In this document: one piece after another, positions 8,982 to 17,625 of the stretch | How positions within the stretch are numbered: the stretch's first letter is position 1 | Layout of the letters: each line of letters begins with the position of its first letter | Assembly (NCBI RefSeq): GCF_013009345.1 | Contig: NZ_JABELE010000008.1 | Coordinates: 1-64,000 of the forward strand | Reading direction: 5' to 3' | DNA: 64,000 nt | Origin: Acinetobacter geminorum | Lineage (GTDB): Bacteria > Pseudomonadota > Gammaproteobacteria > Pseudomonadales > Moraxellaceae | Program-made: the position numbers and the translations under genes | Notes under the pieces: generated by a model | What the model was told of the DNA's origin: nothing | What the model saw: the letters and a program-made list of their open reading frames with translations, nothing else | The model's database searches: none

Positions 8982-9055
8982 TGGCAGAGGATCAAGGACT
9001 CGAACCTTGACGAACGGTTTTGGAGACCGTCATGCTACCATTACATCAATCCTCT
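8982..9055 (-). tRNA. tRNA-Trp (CCA), copy 1
   Basis: 74 bases including an encoded CCA end. The 7-bp acceptor, a short D arm, a 5-bp anticodon stem with loop CTCCAAA (anticodon CCA, reading UGG), a 4-base variable loop and a 5-bp T arm with TTCGAGT all fold. The A1-T72 pair and G73 discriminator fit tryptophan identity. It differs from the second copy at one D-stem base. It lies downstream of a terminator-like hairpin inside the cluster. Confidence 0.93.
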
Positions 9056-9088
9056 ATATTCATGATTAAACACTCAAGATTTAATCAT

Positions 9089-9119
9089 AAAAAAAGCAAG
9101 ATCATCGTCTTGCTTTTTT
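9089..9119 (-). terminator. Terminator-like hairpin inside tRNA cluster
   Basis: GCAAGA (9096-9101) pairs with TCTTGC (9108-9113) with a 6-base loop, flanked by A7 and T6, extending the stem. On the minus strand it follows tRNA-Leu copy 1 by only 3 bases and precedes the last tRNA-Trp. Confidence 0.7.
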
Positions 9120-9122
9120 CAA

Positions 9123-9207
9123 TGGTGGGGGCGAAGAGACTCGAACTCTTACACCTTGCGGCGCTGGAACCTAAATCCAGTGCGTCTACCAATTTCGCCA
9201 CGCCCCC
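9123..9207 (-). tRNA. tRNA-Leu (TAG), copy 1
   Basis: 85 bases including encoded CCA. It is a class II tRNA with a long variable arm. The anticodon stem CTGGA/TCCAG encloses TTTAGGT, giving anticodon TAG for CUA. The acceptor GGGGGCG/CGCCCCC and A73 fit leucine. It is identical to copy 2 as far as I can compare. Confidence 0.95.
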
Positions 9208-9234
9208 ATCTGGGACATTTATTTAAAATAAATG

Positions 9235-9308
9235 TGGCAGAGGATCAAGGACTCGAACCTTGACGAACGGTTTTGGAGACCGTCATGCTACCATTACACC
9301 AATCCTCT
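9235..9308 (-). tRNA. tRNA-Trp (CCA), copy 2
   Basis: 74 bases including CCA. It is the same as copy 1 except for one D-stem position, where this copy has G and copy 1 has A. The anticodon CCA, A1-T72 and G73 fit tryptophan. It lies between the two tRNA-Leu genes. Confidence 0.93.
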
Positions 9309-9363
9309 TCCAAGATCTAGATGACTTAACATCCACATCAAACTTTAAGTTATTAACTTAAAG

Positions 9364-9448
9364 TGGTGGGGGCGAAGAGACTCGAACTCTTACACCTTGC
9401 GGCGCTGGAACCTAAATCCAGTGCGTCTACCAATTTCGCCACGCCCCC
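9364..9448 (-). tRNA. tRNA-Leu (TAG), copy 2
   Basis: 85 bases including CCA, a class II tRNA with anticodon TAG. It is the first gene of the cluster in the direction of transcription, so the promoter should lie above 9448. The order Leu-Trp-Leu-Trp shows a tandem duplication of a Leu-Trp unit with a period of about 240-250 bp. Confidence 0.95.
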
Positions 9449-9540
9449 GATGGCTGTGTATATTAGCGATAAGATCTGACAGTGACAAGTGTTTTTTTTC
9501 TAAAAAAAACTAACCGTGTAAATTGTATACAGATACTAGA

Positions 9541-10356
9541 TCAATGATTTTTATCAATTTGAATCTGTTTTAAGCAATTTATTGCTTCATCAGCATTTGA
9601 AAACCGATTTTGCTGTTGTTTTTGTAATAAACCTGCAAGTAAGGGATAAAAAATCAAAAACTGCGTGGGTAATTGAATGGTTAAATTTTGACAGTGCAAG
9701 ATTGCCCAATCACGATAACTACCTGCTTCTAAGCGATTTTGTGTTAACCATTCATATAGAACGATGCCAAATGCATATAAATCGCTTTGTATTCCCTTAC
9801 GCCCTCCTTGAAATAACTCAGGAGCCATATAACGAGGTGTTGCATCCATGACTGTATCGCAACTTAAGATAGGTCTCGTTTTCTCAAAATCAATTAAATA
9901 AAGTTCTTGCTGAAACTTTCTAAAATGTTCTGCCTTAACGTCTCCATGAATCCAGCCAAGTTCGTGAAGCTCTGCAAGCTTATTTATTGACAACCAAATC
10001 TTACGATATACATCAGTTAAATCACTTTCATGAGTGAATGAACCAAACCACAGGTCACTATCAGGTAAAATTAAAACCTTACCCAAAGAATGATCTAGCT
10101 GAGGAATTAAACTGCCCTCAATCAACTTATAAGGTAAAAGCCATACAGGTTTTTTAAGGTTAATTTCTTTGTAAAATAATTGCTCATGCATAAAATCTTG
10201 CTCACTTTGAGCATGGGTTTCAGGCAAATGATATTTTAACCAGTAATTTTTGGTGTCTATGGTACATGTCCATAAACACCGCCCTAACGCTGCACTTGTT
10301 GGCTTTGTTACACATGTTAAGTTTTCTATATGCGAAGCAAAATCATGCTTCAGCAT
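9541..10356 (-). CDS. Protein kinase-like protein
   Basis: A kinase-fold protein of 271 residues. It shows HGDVKAEHF in place of the HRDLKPEN catalytic loop, DFE in place of DFG, a YMAPELF (APE) segment and DLYAFGIVLYEW in helix F. A clear glycine-rich loop is not visible, so activity is likely but not certain; it could be a Ser/Thr kinase or a small-molecule kinase. A TTG at 10389 would add 11 residues, but the ATG at 10356 with TGAG seven bases upstream is the better start. It overlaps the end of the patatin gene by 14 bases, so the two are translationally coupled. Confidence 0.75.
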   Translation of the reverse strand: MLKHDFASHIENLTCVTKPTSAALGRCLWTCTIDTKNYWLKYHLPETHAQSEQDFMHEQLFYKEINLKKPVWLLPYKLIEGSLIPQLDHSLGKVLILPDSDLWFGSFTHESDLTDVYRKIWLSINKLAELHELGWIHGDVKAEHFRKFQQELYLIDFEKTRPILSCDTVMDATPRYMAPELFQGGRKGIQSDLYAFGIVLYEWLTQNRLEAGSYRDWAILHCQNLTIQLPTQFLIFYPLLAGLLQKQQQNRFSNADEAINCLKQIQIDKNH

Positions 10357-11851
10357 AGTAAGACTCAGGCTGTTGTTTCTTTTCTTCAAAGCGCAAAACT
10401 TCTAAACAATGCTGAATCGTCTTACCAATACGAGCGTGGGTCTCAATTGAAGAAATTTTTGGCCAAGTTGCACGTTCCCCTTCTCTTTGCAAACGCTTAA
10501 ACAGATGTGGACGTGGGTTTTGCAAAGTATAGGTATAATGACTTAGGCTATATTTAGCAATGATGTTCACATCACCGTAATAACGCTGTCCCATTACTCC
10601 ATAGCCATGATCTAACAATCTTCTAACTGGAGAAATAGAACCAAGTCGTTGACGCGTAAAATCCATAACGCCCATTGATAACACTTTACCTTGGCGTCTT
10701 AGAATCCTTTCAGGCCAGCTTAAAACGTCCTTACGAAAACGGTCCGCATCATTTTGCATGAATGGAACAATATGTGGGTTAACTTGACTCGCAATGGTGT
10801 AATTCAAGTTATAAAGTCGTGCCATTCTTTCTTGTGGAAAATCGCTTCGTACACTTCCATCCACCCATTTTGTATTTGCCATATAAGGTGTATGTTCACC
10901 GTCATAACGTTTACTGGTTAAACGCACCGGTGGGAATAAAATTGGCACGGCACATGAAGCCAATACCGCACTCCACACCAAAACATTCGGTGTCATAATG
11001 GCGTTCATAATTCTTGGGTTTTCTGTTGCATCATATGGCGCCACTGCCACATTAATGTTTAAACCAGATTTCTTGAAAGCTTCTTCAAAAGTCAGATCAC
11101 CCAAATTCTCAATGAGGAATTTTTTCAAATACTGAACATCGGCAATTCCACCATTGCCTTTAATGAGTTCACGGAATTTCCTAAAATGAAAAGCATCACT
11201 AAAAAATTGCTCACCATTTAATAAGTTTTGGATATCTTCACTGGCAGAGGTTCCAAGCATACCTGTCATAATTGCTCCTGCACTTGAGCCAGAGAGCACT
11301 TTAGGCATTAAGTCTTGTTCAATTAAAGCCTTACATACTCCCGTATGAAAAAGTCCTAAAGTCGCCCCGCCCGAAAACATAAGTGCAGGTTGTCCATACG
11401 CCTTTTCACAGTTTTCAAAAAACTCTATTTTTTCTTTTCTTTGAAACGTAATGCATTCACTTGAAGCAATGTAAGCCAAGCTTTGGCTAACTTCTTCAAT
11501 ATAGTCTTCAATTAACTTTTTTGTACCGACATGTGTGGCGGCAAAAAGCATTGGATGACCAATATTTGCAATATCGTAGGTTAGACCTTCTTTAAGTAAA
11601 TAGATGAGGTCTAATGTGCGATGTTGCTGACGATATCTTTTGAGCAAAGTGTATCGATAAGAAATGAGTTCGGCATCGAAGTAAGGTGAACTATTATCAA
11701 ATTTCCACTCTTGCACACCTGTTTCTTCATCTAGTTTTAATGCAAAAGACTTCCATTCTTCATAAGATTCAGCCATGTCTAATTGACGTTGTAATTTTTT
11801 GATACGGTAAGCCTGATGTGGATTCATATCACTTCGTATTTTTTCAAACAT
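10343..11851 (-). CDS. Patatin-like phospholipase (DUF3336 type)
   Basis: A 502-residue protein with an N-terminal DUF3336-like region (about residues 1-150) and a patatin lipase domain. The oxyanion loop GGATLGLFHTG (about 160-170), the nucleophile elbow GSSAGA (about 190) and the catalytic DGS (WVDGS, about 328) are all present. Patatins hydrolyse acyl esters of phospholipids or triglycerides with a Ser-Asp dyad. There is no signal peptide, so it is probably cytosolic or membrane-associated. GAGGA before the ATG supports the start. The overlapping downstream kinase-like gene suggests a functional pair. Confidence 0.88.
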   Translation of the reverse strand: MFEKIRSDMNPHQAYRIKKLQRQLDMAESYEEWKSFALKLDEETGVQEWKFDNSSPYFDAELISYRYTLLKRYRQQHRTLDLIYLLKEGLTYDIANIGHPMLFAATHVGTKKLIEDYIEEVSQSLAYIASSECITFQRKEKIEFFENCEKAYGQPALMFSGGATLGLFHTGVCKALIEQDLMPKVLSGSSAGAIMTGMLGTSASEDIQNLLNGEQFFSDAFHFRKFRELIKGNGGIADVQYLKKFLIENLGDLTFEEAFKKSGLNINVAVAPYDATENPRIMNAIMTPNVLVWSAVLASCAVPILFPPVRLTSKRYDGEHTPYMANTKWVDGSVRSDFPQERMARLYNLNYTIASQVNPHIVPFMQNDADRFRKDVLSWPERILRRQGKVLSMGVMDFTRQRLGSISPVRRLLDHGYGVMGQRYYGDVNIIAKYSLSHYTYTLQNPRPHLFKRLQREGERATWPKISSIETHARIGKTIQHCLEVLRFEEKKQQPESYYAEA

Positions 11852-12028
11852 ATTTCGTCCTCATCTTCACAGATGATTTTACTGAATAGACATCACAACA
11901 CTATGCTCGGTCTGAACATTTCAATCAATTGCAAAACCGATAAAGTGTATAGGCAATAAGTTTTTTGTAAGCCTGTTAATTTCGGTGTTAGTATCCTGTC
12001 AAACACTGTTTAACATGATTGACTTACC

Positions 12029-12910
12029 ATGGCTACCATTGATTTACCGGACAATTTAGTTCAAACATTATCACTTGTATTAAATCAGTTACAGCAAGTC
12101 TTGCCTGAGCCTAGACAAGAAACAGATTTTACTGCACCTGCTTTTAGATGGGAAAATCAGCAACTTAATGCCATCTATACGCCAAAAAATATTTATCTTG
12201 ATGACTTAAAAGGCATTGAGCGTCAAAAAGAAAAAATTATTCAAAATACTTTGCAATTTTTAAATGGCCTGCCAGCAAATGATGTGCTGTTAACCGGCTC
12301 ACGTGGTACAGGAAAATCATCTATTGTTCGTGCTTTACTCACTGAGTATGCCCCTCAGGGATTACGTTTAATTGAAATTGAACGTGATGATTTATCAGAC
12401 TTACCTAAAATTCAAAAACTCATTCAAAATCGACCTGAAAAATATATCGTCTATTGTGATGACTTGGCTTTTAATGCCGAAGATGAAAATTACCGTAGTC
12501 TAAAAAGTGTATTAGATGGTTCATTACAGTCAGGTTCAAGTAATTTTATTATTTATGCAACCAGTAACCGTCGCCACCTGTTACCAGAATTCATGCATGA
12601 AAATACACCTGTAACTAAGGTCGATGTTCCCCAATATACTGAGCTACATCCACAAGAAGCGATAGAAGAAAAGATCTCTTTGTCGGATCGTTTTGGTCTA
12701 TGGCTATCTTTTTATCCAATGGATCAAAACCTATATTTAGAAATCGTTGAGCATTATCTTGATAAAGCAAACATGCCTTTCAATGATGAAGTTCGTGCTG
12801 AAAGTTTACGTTGGTGTCAGATGCGTGGTCAGCGCTCTGGCCGTGCTGCTTACCAGTTCTCAAAGCATTGGATTGGTTTAAATGGGTTAAAACAGTTGTC
12901 TAACAATTAA
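12029..12910 (+). CDS. DUF815-family AAA+ ATPase
   Basis: 293 residues. A Walker A GSRGTGKSS lies near residues 91-99 and a Walker B-like YIVYCDD near 138-144. A sensor-1 asparagine fits in IIYATSNRRHLLPE. The whole pattern matches the DUF815 family of single-domain AAA+ ATPases, whose cellular role is not known. It is divergent from the patatin gene and followed after 105 bp by an uncharacterised gene on the same strand. Confidence 0.85.
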   Translation: MATIDLPDNLVQTLSLVLNQLQQVLPEPRQETDFTAPAFRWENQQLNAIYTPKNIYLDDLKGIERQKEKIIQNTLQFLNGLPANDVLLTGSRGTGKSSIVRALLTEYAPQGLRLIEIERDDLSDLPKIQKLIQNRPEKYIVYCDDLAFNAEDENYRSLKSVLDGSLQSGSSNFIIYATSNRRHLLPEFMHENTPVTKVDVPQYTELHPQEAIEEKISLSDRFGLWLSFYPMDQNLYLEIVEHYLDKANMPFNDEVRAESLRWCQMRGQRSGRAAYQFSKHWIGLNGLKQLSNN

Positions 12911-13015
12911 ATGACGAATGTCCCGCAAAGCCTTGGCTTTGGCCTGAAAGCCGCTTAGATTTGGCAGTTGTTTTTCATAACCTAAAACAAAGATAGCCCT
13001 TCTTTAGGTTTATAT

Positions 13016-14119
13016 ATGAAAAAACAATTGCCAAAAATTTCTACAGCCAGTAAAGCGCTTGGTAAAAGTTTATTACTTGCACAAGGCGTTTTAGACCAAG
13101 CAAAAAAATATTCAACTCTTCCTTTTACTCAAGCTCATAGCATCCGTCCACGAGTTGACGAAAAATATTATAGCTGGACACATTACGGTATCTTTTTCCC
13201 GCTTTTACCAGAGCCGCATCGCTATCTAAACATTATGATTTTATTAGGCACGCCCGGTGCGCTAGCCTTTGATCATGACAACATAATTAATGAAGACCCC
13301 AGAAAAACAGCCACGTTCTTTTCAAGTACTGCCGCGGTTGAGCAAGCTTTGCTTAAAGCTTATATCATTCCAAAAGAGACACAAATTAATAAAGATGGAA
13401 GCTTAATAGAATTAGGTAAAGAGATTTCAATTCAAGGGAAGTTCCCTCAAATTCACATTAATGGACATTATGATGGATTTGATTTCGACTTTGATATCGA
13501 TATTACTTCACATGTTTCGTGGTTTATAAAAACACCAATCTATGATCATTTTAGTTTATTGGCAAAGTTTAAAGGTTTTTTAAACTATCAAGCAGAACGC
13601 ATTGAAAGTGAAGGACTTTGCACTTACGAATATGCACGAGCAGTTGGTCCACATAGTTTCATAAACAAACTTCTTCCTGACGCTTATAAACTGCCGCTTG
13701 ATTTTTTTACTTATCAAATTATTAATTTAAACGACAATACTCAACTTCTTCTTACTAAAGCAGATATTGCAGGACAGACGGTAGCTTATAGCCTGCATAT
13801 TAGATATCTTGATCAGCCAGCTGAAATTTATACAGATGTTAGCTTTGACGTTATTTCTCATCAAGTCGATGACTATATCTCACCGACTGGAGAAAAGATG
13901 CGACTTCCAAAATATTTTTCTTGGATCGCTCTAAATGATGCAAAGCAAATTATCTTAAACATTCAGGCAGAAATTGACTGCCCATTCCGTTATGGTCATG
14001 GGCGAGGTTATGCGAGTAGCTATATATTTACAGGTCATTGTTTTGGCAATGAAGTTCAAGGCCGTGGTTACATCGAATATATTGATATCGAAAATCAACA
14101 AGCCTTTGAAGATGAATAA
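13016..14119 (+). CDS. Uncharacterised protein (probably DUF6670)
   Basis: 367 residues without signal peptide or membrane helix. It has an acidic aromatic repeat-like stretch, GFDFDFDIDITSHVSWF near residues 154-170, and many beta-strand-like segments, recalling lipocalin-like or tocopherol-cyclase-like barrels, but I see no defining motif. I associate the pattern with DUF6670, from memory only. The gene ends two bases before the end of convergent tsaD, leaving no room for a terminator. Confidence 0.65.
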   Translation: MKKQLPKISTASKALGKSLLLAQGVLDQAKKYSTLPFTQAHSIRPRVDEKYYSWTHYGIFFPLLPEPHRYLNIMILLGTPGALAFDHDNIINEDPRKTATFFSSTAAVEQALLKAYIIPKETQINKDGSLIELGKEISIQGKFPQIHINGHYDGFDFDFDIDITSHVSWFIKTPIYDHFSLLAKFKGFLNYQAERIESEGLCTYEYARAVGPHSFINKLLPDAYKLPLDFFTYQIINLNDNTQLLLTKADIAGQTVAYSLHIRYLDQPAEIYTDVSFDVISHQVDDYISPTGEKMRLPKYFSWIALNDAKQIILNIQAEIDCPFRYGHGRGYASSYIFTGHCFGNEVQGRGYIEYIDIENQQAFEDE

Positions 14120-14121
14120 TC

Positions 14122-15132
14122 TTACTCAGGAATAGTAAGTTCGGTCATCGGCCAGCGCGGCGTGGTCGTTACCGCTAAACCATCATGCTGACCTGCTTTT
14201 AAACGTTGATAACCAGCAAATGCAATCATTGCCCCATTATCAGTACATAAAGCAGGTTCGGCATAATAAACTTGCGCTTTAATTTTCGCCAAAGAAGTTT
14301 CTAATTGCTCGCGTAGTCTTAAATTTGCGCTAACTCCACCTGCAATCACTAAACGTTTAAGTCCGGTTTGCTTTAAAGCTTTTACTGATTTTTTTACCAA
14401 GGTATCTACAATTGCCTCTTGGAATGAAGCAGCGATGTCAGCGTCACGGTTTTCACCATTCAATTTTTTCAATTGAACAGACACAGCTGTTTTTAAACCA
14501 CTAAAAGAAAAATCTAGACCTTGATGAAGCATAGGTCTTGGAAACTCGAAAGCTAATGGATCACCAGATAATGCAAGTTTTGCGATATTGGGCCCACCCG
14601 GATATGGCAAGCTCATCATTTTTGCAACTTTATCAAAAGCTTCGCCCGCAGCATCATCAATAGACTCACCCAATAGTTCATATTGACCAATAGCGTGGGC
14701 TGCCATCAATTGTGTATGTCCACCTGAAACTAACAATGCTACAAACGGAAATTCAGGTGGTTGACTTGAAAGTAATGGGGCCAACATATGACCTTCCATA
14801 TGGTGAACACCAATTGCAGGTTTATTTAAAGAAAAAGCTAAAGTTCTGCCAAACAGTGCACCTGTCATTAATGCTCCCATTAAGCCAGGACCACGCGTAT
14901 AAGCAACCGCATCAATCTCTTGTTTTGTTACACCACTTTGTTCAAGCAATTGATTCATTAAAGGAATTAATTTACGAACATGGTCACGAGAAGCAAGTTC
15001 AGGTACTACTCCACCATATTCGGCATGAAGTTTAATCTGGCTATAAAGAACCTGTCCCCGTAAGCCGAGTTCGCTATCATAAAGTGCCAACCCTGTTTCA
15101 TCACAAGAAGTTTCCAAGCCTAAAACAATCAT
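14122..15132 (-). CDS. tsaD: tRNA t6A transferase TsaD
   Basis: A 336-residue ASKHA-fold enzyme. With TsaB and TsaE it transfers the threonylcarbamoyl group to A37 of ANN-decoding tRNAs in the cytosol. The metal-binding HMEGH motif is at residues 111-115, the family signature LGLETSCDET is at the N-terminus and GGVSAN lies near 270. I start at the ATG at 15132. A TTG one codon upstream has no advantage, and AAGG eight bases before the ATG is good. It is divergent from rpsU, a common arrangement in this order. Confidence 0.96.
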   Translation of the reverse strand: MIVLGLETSCDETGLALYDSELGLRGQVLYSQIKLHAEYGGVVPELASRDHVRKLIPLMNQLLEQSGVTKQEIDAVAYTRGPGLMGALMTGALFGRTLAFSLNKPAIGVHHMEGHMLAPLLSSQPPEFPFVALLVSGGHTQLMAAHAIGQYELLGESIDDAAGEAFDKVAKMMSLPYPGGPNIAKLALSGDPLAFEFPRPMLHQGLDFSFSGLKTAVSVQLKKLNGENRDADIAASFQEAIVDTLVKKSVKALKQTGLKRLVIAGGVSANLRLREQLETSLAKIKAQVYYAEPALCTDNGAMIAFAGYQRLKAGQHDGLAVTTTPRWPMTELTIPE

Positions 15133-15181
15133 CAAAACTGCCTTTTATATGAGTCAAAATATTGCAATCGCTATTATAGAC

Positions 15182-15210
15182 TTGTGATATGAGTTGTAAA
15201 TGAGTAAAAT
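15182..15210 (+). promoter_or_regulatory. Possible sigma-70 promoter of rpsU
   Basis: TTGTGA (15182-15187), a 17-base spacer and TAAAAT (15205-15210) lie about 68 bases before rpsU. The match is moderate and not tested. Confidence 0.4.
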
Positions 15211-15277
15211 ACTGACCTTCACTTGTGATCCGGCGCAATGGTGTGCCTGATCTTATCCATAATCTAGAGGATTTTAC

Positions 15278-15493
15278 ATGCCACAAGTTAAGTTGAAAGA
15301 AGGCGAACCAGTTGACGTAGCTATCCGTCGTTTCAAACGTTCATGCGAAAAAGCTGGTGTTTTAGCTGACGTTCGTAAACGCGAATTCTACGAAAAACCA
15401 ACTCAAGAACGTAAGCGCAAAAAAGCTGCAGCAGTTAAACGCTACCAAAAGAAATTGGCTCGCGAATCTGTACGTACTACTCGCCTTTACTAA
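15278..15493 (+). CDS. rpsU: 30S ribosomal protein S21
   Basis: 71 residues with the S21 pattern: VKLKEGEPVDVAIRRFKR at the start, then CEKAG, then a lysine/arginine-rich tail. S21 binds the small subunit near the anti-Shine-Dalgarno region and helps initiation. AGAGG precedes the ATG. It is followed after 25 bp by yqeY, a frequent partner. Confidence 0.98.
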   Translation: MPQVKLKEGEPVDVAIRRFKRSCEKAGVLADVRKREFYEKPTQERKRKKAAAVKRYQKKLARESVRTTRLY

Positions 15494-15518
15494 TTAATTT
15501 GTGATTGACTGCTGAATT

Positions 15519-15965
15519 ATGACTACTTTAAAAAACCAAATTACTGATGCATTAAAAACTTCTATGCGTGCCAAAGATATGGCAACAGTGACGGTTTTGC
15601 GTAGTCTACAAGCAGCAATTAAGCAAATCGAAGTCGATGAGCGCAAAGAGCTTGACGACGCTCAGGTTCTTGCGGTCATTGAAAAGCAAATTAAACAACG
15701 TAAAGAATCGATCAAAGCCTTTGAAGGTGCTGGTCGTAATGATTTAGCTAGTAAAGAACAAGCCGAAGCTGAGATTATCTCTCAGTTTCTACCAGAAGCT
15801 ATGACTGAGGAAGAGCTTGATTCTATCATTGAGCAAACGATTGCTGCTCAAGAAGCAACTAGCATGAAAGATATGGGTAAGGTGATGAATTCTCTACGTC
15901 CGATCATAGCCGGGCGTGCCGATCCTGCTCAAGTTTCAGCAAAAATTAAAGCTAAGTTAGCTTAA
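15519..15965 (+). CDS. yqeY: GatB/YqeY domain protein
   Basis: 148 residues. The whole length matches the YqeY family: an N-terminal helical bundle with RAKDMATVTVLRSLQAAIK and a C-terminal helical region like the tail of GatB, with the closing pattern MKDMGKVMNSLRPIIAGRADPAQVSAKIKAKL. It is thought to bind tRNA, but its role is not established. It is co-transcribed with rpsU. Confidence 0.93.
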   Translation: MTTLKNQITDALKTSMRAKDMATVTVLRSLQAAIKQIEVDERKELDDAQVLAVIEKQIKQRKESIKAFEGAGRNDLASKEQAEAEIISQFLPEAMTEEELDSIIEQTIAAQEATSMKDMGKVMNSLRPIIAGRADPAQVSAKIKAKLA

Positions 15966-16055
15966 TTACCCTTTCTTAAATTTTATATTTCTTCCAATCA
16001 AGCTTCTTTATTTTGTCTATACTTGCACATCCGCAAATTAAGTAAGTTATAACTC

Positions 16056-17492
16056 TTAAATTTTCATTCTTCGCTCATCTTGCATTTGTTTCAAACGACT
16101 GTCTATTCTTGCCGACATTGCTTGATTATCTTTTGCCAATCGCTGGGCATGCAACATTGATTTAATTGCATTTTCCTCACTACCCGACCAATATTCTGCT
16201 TCAGCCCGATAGCGTAAAACATTAACCGCTCTTAAAGGTCCATTCTTATCCAAATTCGCAGCTTGCTGTAAAAATTGCCAACCTTGTATATCTCTTGGAT
16301 TCTTATTAATAAATCTTTGAACCAAGGTTTGAACTTGCGCAAACTTACCTTGGCGCAGCAACACCTCAGCCAACTTATAACTAAAAGCTTTATTTTCAGG
16401 CATCGTCATCTGCATAGAAGCAATTGTAGTATAAGCTTGATCTAACTTATTTTGGCCAAGATAAATATCTGTCTGCAATAATGTTACAAGAGGCTTTCCA
16501 CTAGATTTCGCTTGATCTAGAGTAGACTGCGCTTGTACATAATCACCTTGTCTTGTGTAAAATGCTGCCAAGGCAATCAGACCAGCAATATTTTTTTGCG
16601 AGGCCAAACTTTGTAGTTGGTTTTCAGTGGCCTGATTGGCAACCACCATGGTGTACCATTTTAAAATTTCAAAATCTGCATCATATATACGATTTTTAAC
16701 TCTAGGCAGCTGGTTTGCACGGAGCCTAGCTTCACTCATACGCTCAGTCGTCAAGGGATGAGTCAACCAGAAATCCGGTAAAAAACTTACTCGACTTGTA
16801 GCTCTATGCATTGTTTCAAAGTAATCAGCCATACTTTGAGGGTTATAACCCGCCGCATACATATATTGCATACCAATACGGTCTGCTTCACGCTCTTGAT
16901 TTCGACTATATGTTAATTGCTTATCCATGAGTGCAGCTTGAGTTCCAAGCATCACTGCTGCACCCGCATCACCACCACCCTGCGCAGCTATAGCCACCCC
17001 CGCTAAAAGTCCTGCTAGACTTAGCAATGTTTGACCTTTAAAGGCTTCTTCAGAGCGACTAAAATGTCTTTGCGATACATGCGCAATTTCATGCGCCATA
17101 ACACCAGCAATTTCATCAATATTTCGTGCTGAGGCAATAAGCCCTGTATTGAGCGCAAATAAGCCACCCGGAACAGCAAAAGCATTAATTTGCGGGTCTT
17201 TAATCACGACTAAACCAATCGGCTGACCAAGCTGAGTTTCACTTAAAATACTCGAAAATACCTGAAAAAATTGATCTTCTAACCAGACATCCTGAATAAC
17301 AGGCATTTGTTTATGAACTTCACGAAAAACTTTTTCGCCAATAAATTTTTCTTTTTGTTGATCAAGCAAACCAATCCCACTTCCAATATTTGGAATTTCT
17401 ACTTGATTTGCAGAAGGCTGAGGGTCGAAAGGCTGTGCGTACGAAGCATTTGTTATAAAAGCCGTACTTAAAATAATTGGCAAAAATCTCAA
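16056..17492 (-). CDS. bepA: Periplasmic M48 metalloprotease with TPRs (BepA-like)
   Basis: 478 residues. An N-terminal signal peptide ends near residue 19 (ASYA). The M48 domain carries the zinc motif HEIAH at residues 134-138 with the third ligand in EREAD (Glu202), and TPR-like helices fill residues 290-460. E. coli BepA promotes or degrades outer-membrane proteins during LptD/BAM assembly, and the same domain order supports that role here. The open frame begins at TTG (17492) with AGAG nine bases upstream. No ATG gives an intact signal peptide, so a TTG start is likely. Confidence 0.88.
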   Translation of the reverse strand: MRFLPIILSTAFITNASYAQPFDPQPSANQVEIPNIGSGIGLLDQQKEKFIGEKVFREVHKQMPVIQDVWLEDQFFQVFSSILSETQLGQPIGLVVIKDPQINAFAVPGGLFALNTGLIASARNIDEIAGVMAHEIAHVSQRHFSRSEEAFKGQTLLSLAGLLAGVAIAAQGGGDAGAAVMLGTQAALMDKQLTYSRNQEREADRIGMQYMYAAGYNPQSMADYFETMHRATSRVSFLPDFWLTHPLTTERMSEARLRANQLPRVKNRIYDADFEILKWYTMVVANQATENQLQSLASQKNIAGLIALAAFYTRQGDYVQAQSTLDQAKSSGKPLVTLLQTDIYLGQNKLDQAYTTIASMQMTMPENKAFSYKLAEVLLRQGKFAQVQTLVQRFINKNPRDIQGWQFLQQAANLDKNGPLRAVNVLRYRAEAEYWSGSEENAIKSMLHAQRLAKDNQAMSARIDSRLKQMQDERRMKI

Positions 17493-17521
17493 AAGTTTTT
17501 CTCTAGTAAAATTAAACCATC

Positions 17522-17575
17522 AAAAAAGTCTACTGATATAAAACATAAAAAATTATGTTCAATCAATAGACTTTT
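17522..17575 (-). terminator. Nested hairpin terminator of the dehydrogenase gene
   Basis: AAAAGTCTA pairs with TAGACTTTT, enclosing a second stem of 7 bp (17542-17548 with 17553-17559). On the minus strand it ends in TTTTTT and lies 50 bp past the dehydrogenase stop. Confidence 0.65.
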
Positions 17576-17625
17576 AATATATCACTCGAGATCGCTTAGT
17601 TTTGCAATGAAGTGTTATTAATCAT

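Noticed and set aside
9020..9226. 68-codon open frame across the tRNA cluster
   Set aside because: It lies over tRNA genes on the opposite strand; codon content comes from the tRNAs.
8982..9448. tRNA cluster as a site of integrated element
   Set aside because: No integrase, phage gene or repeated tRNA 3' end in the flanks; genes beside it are core.
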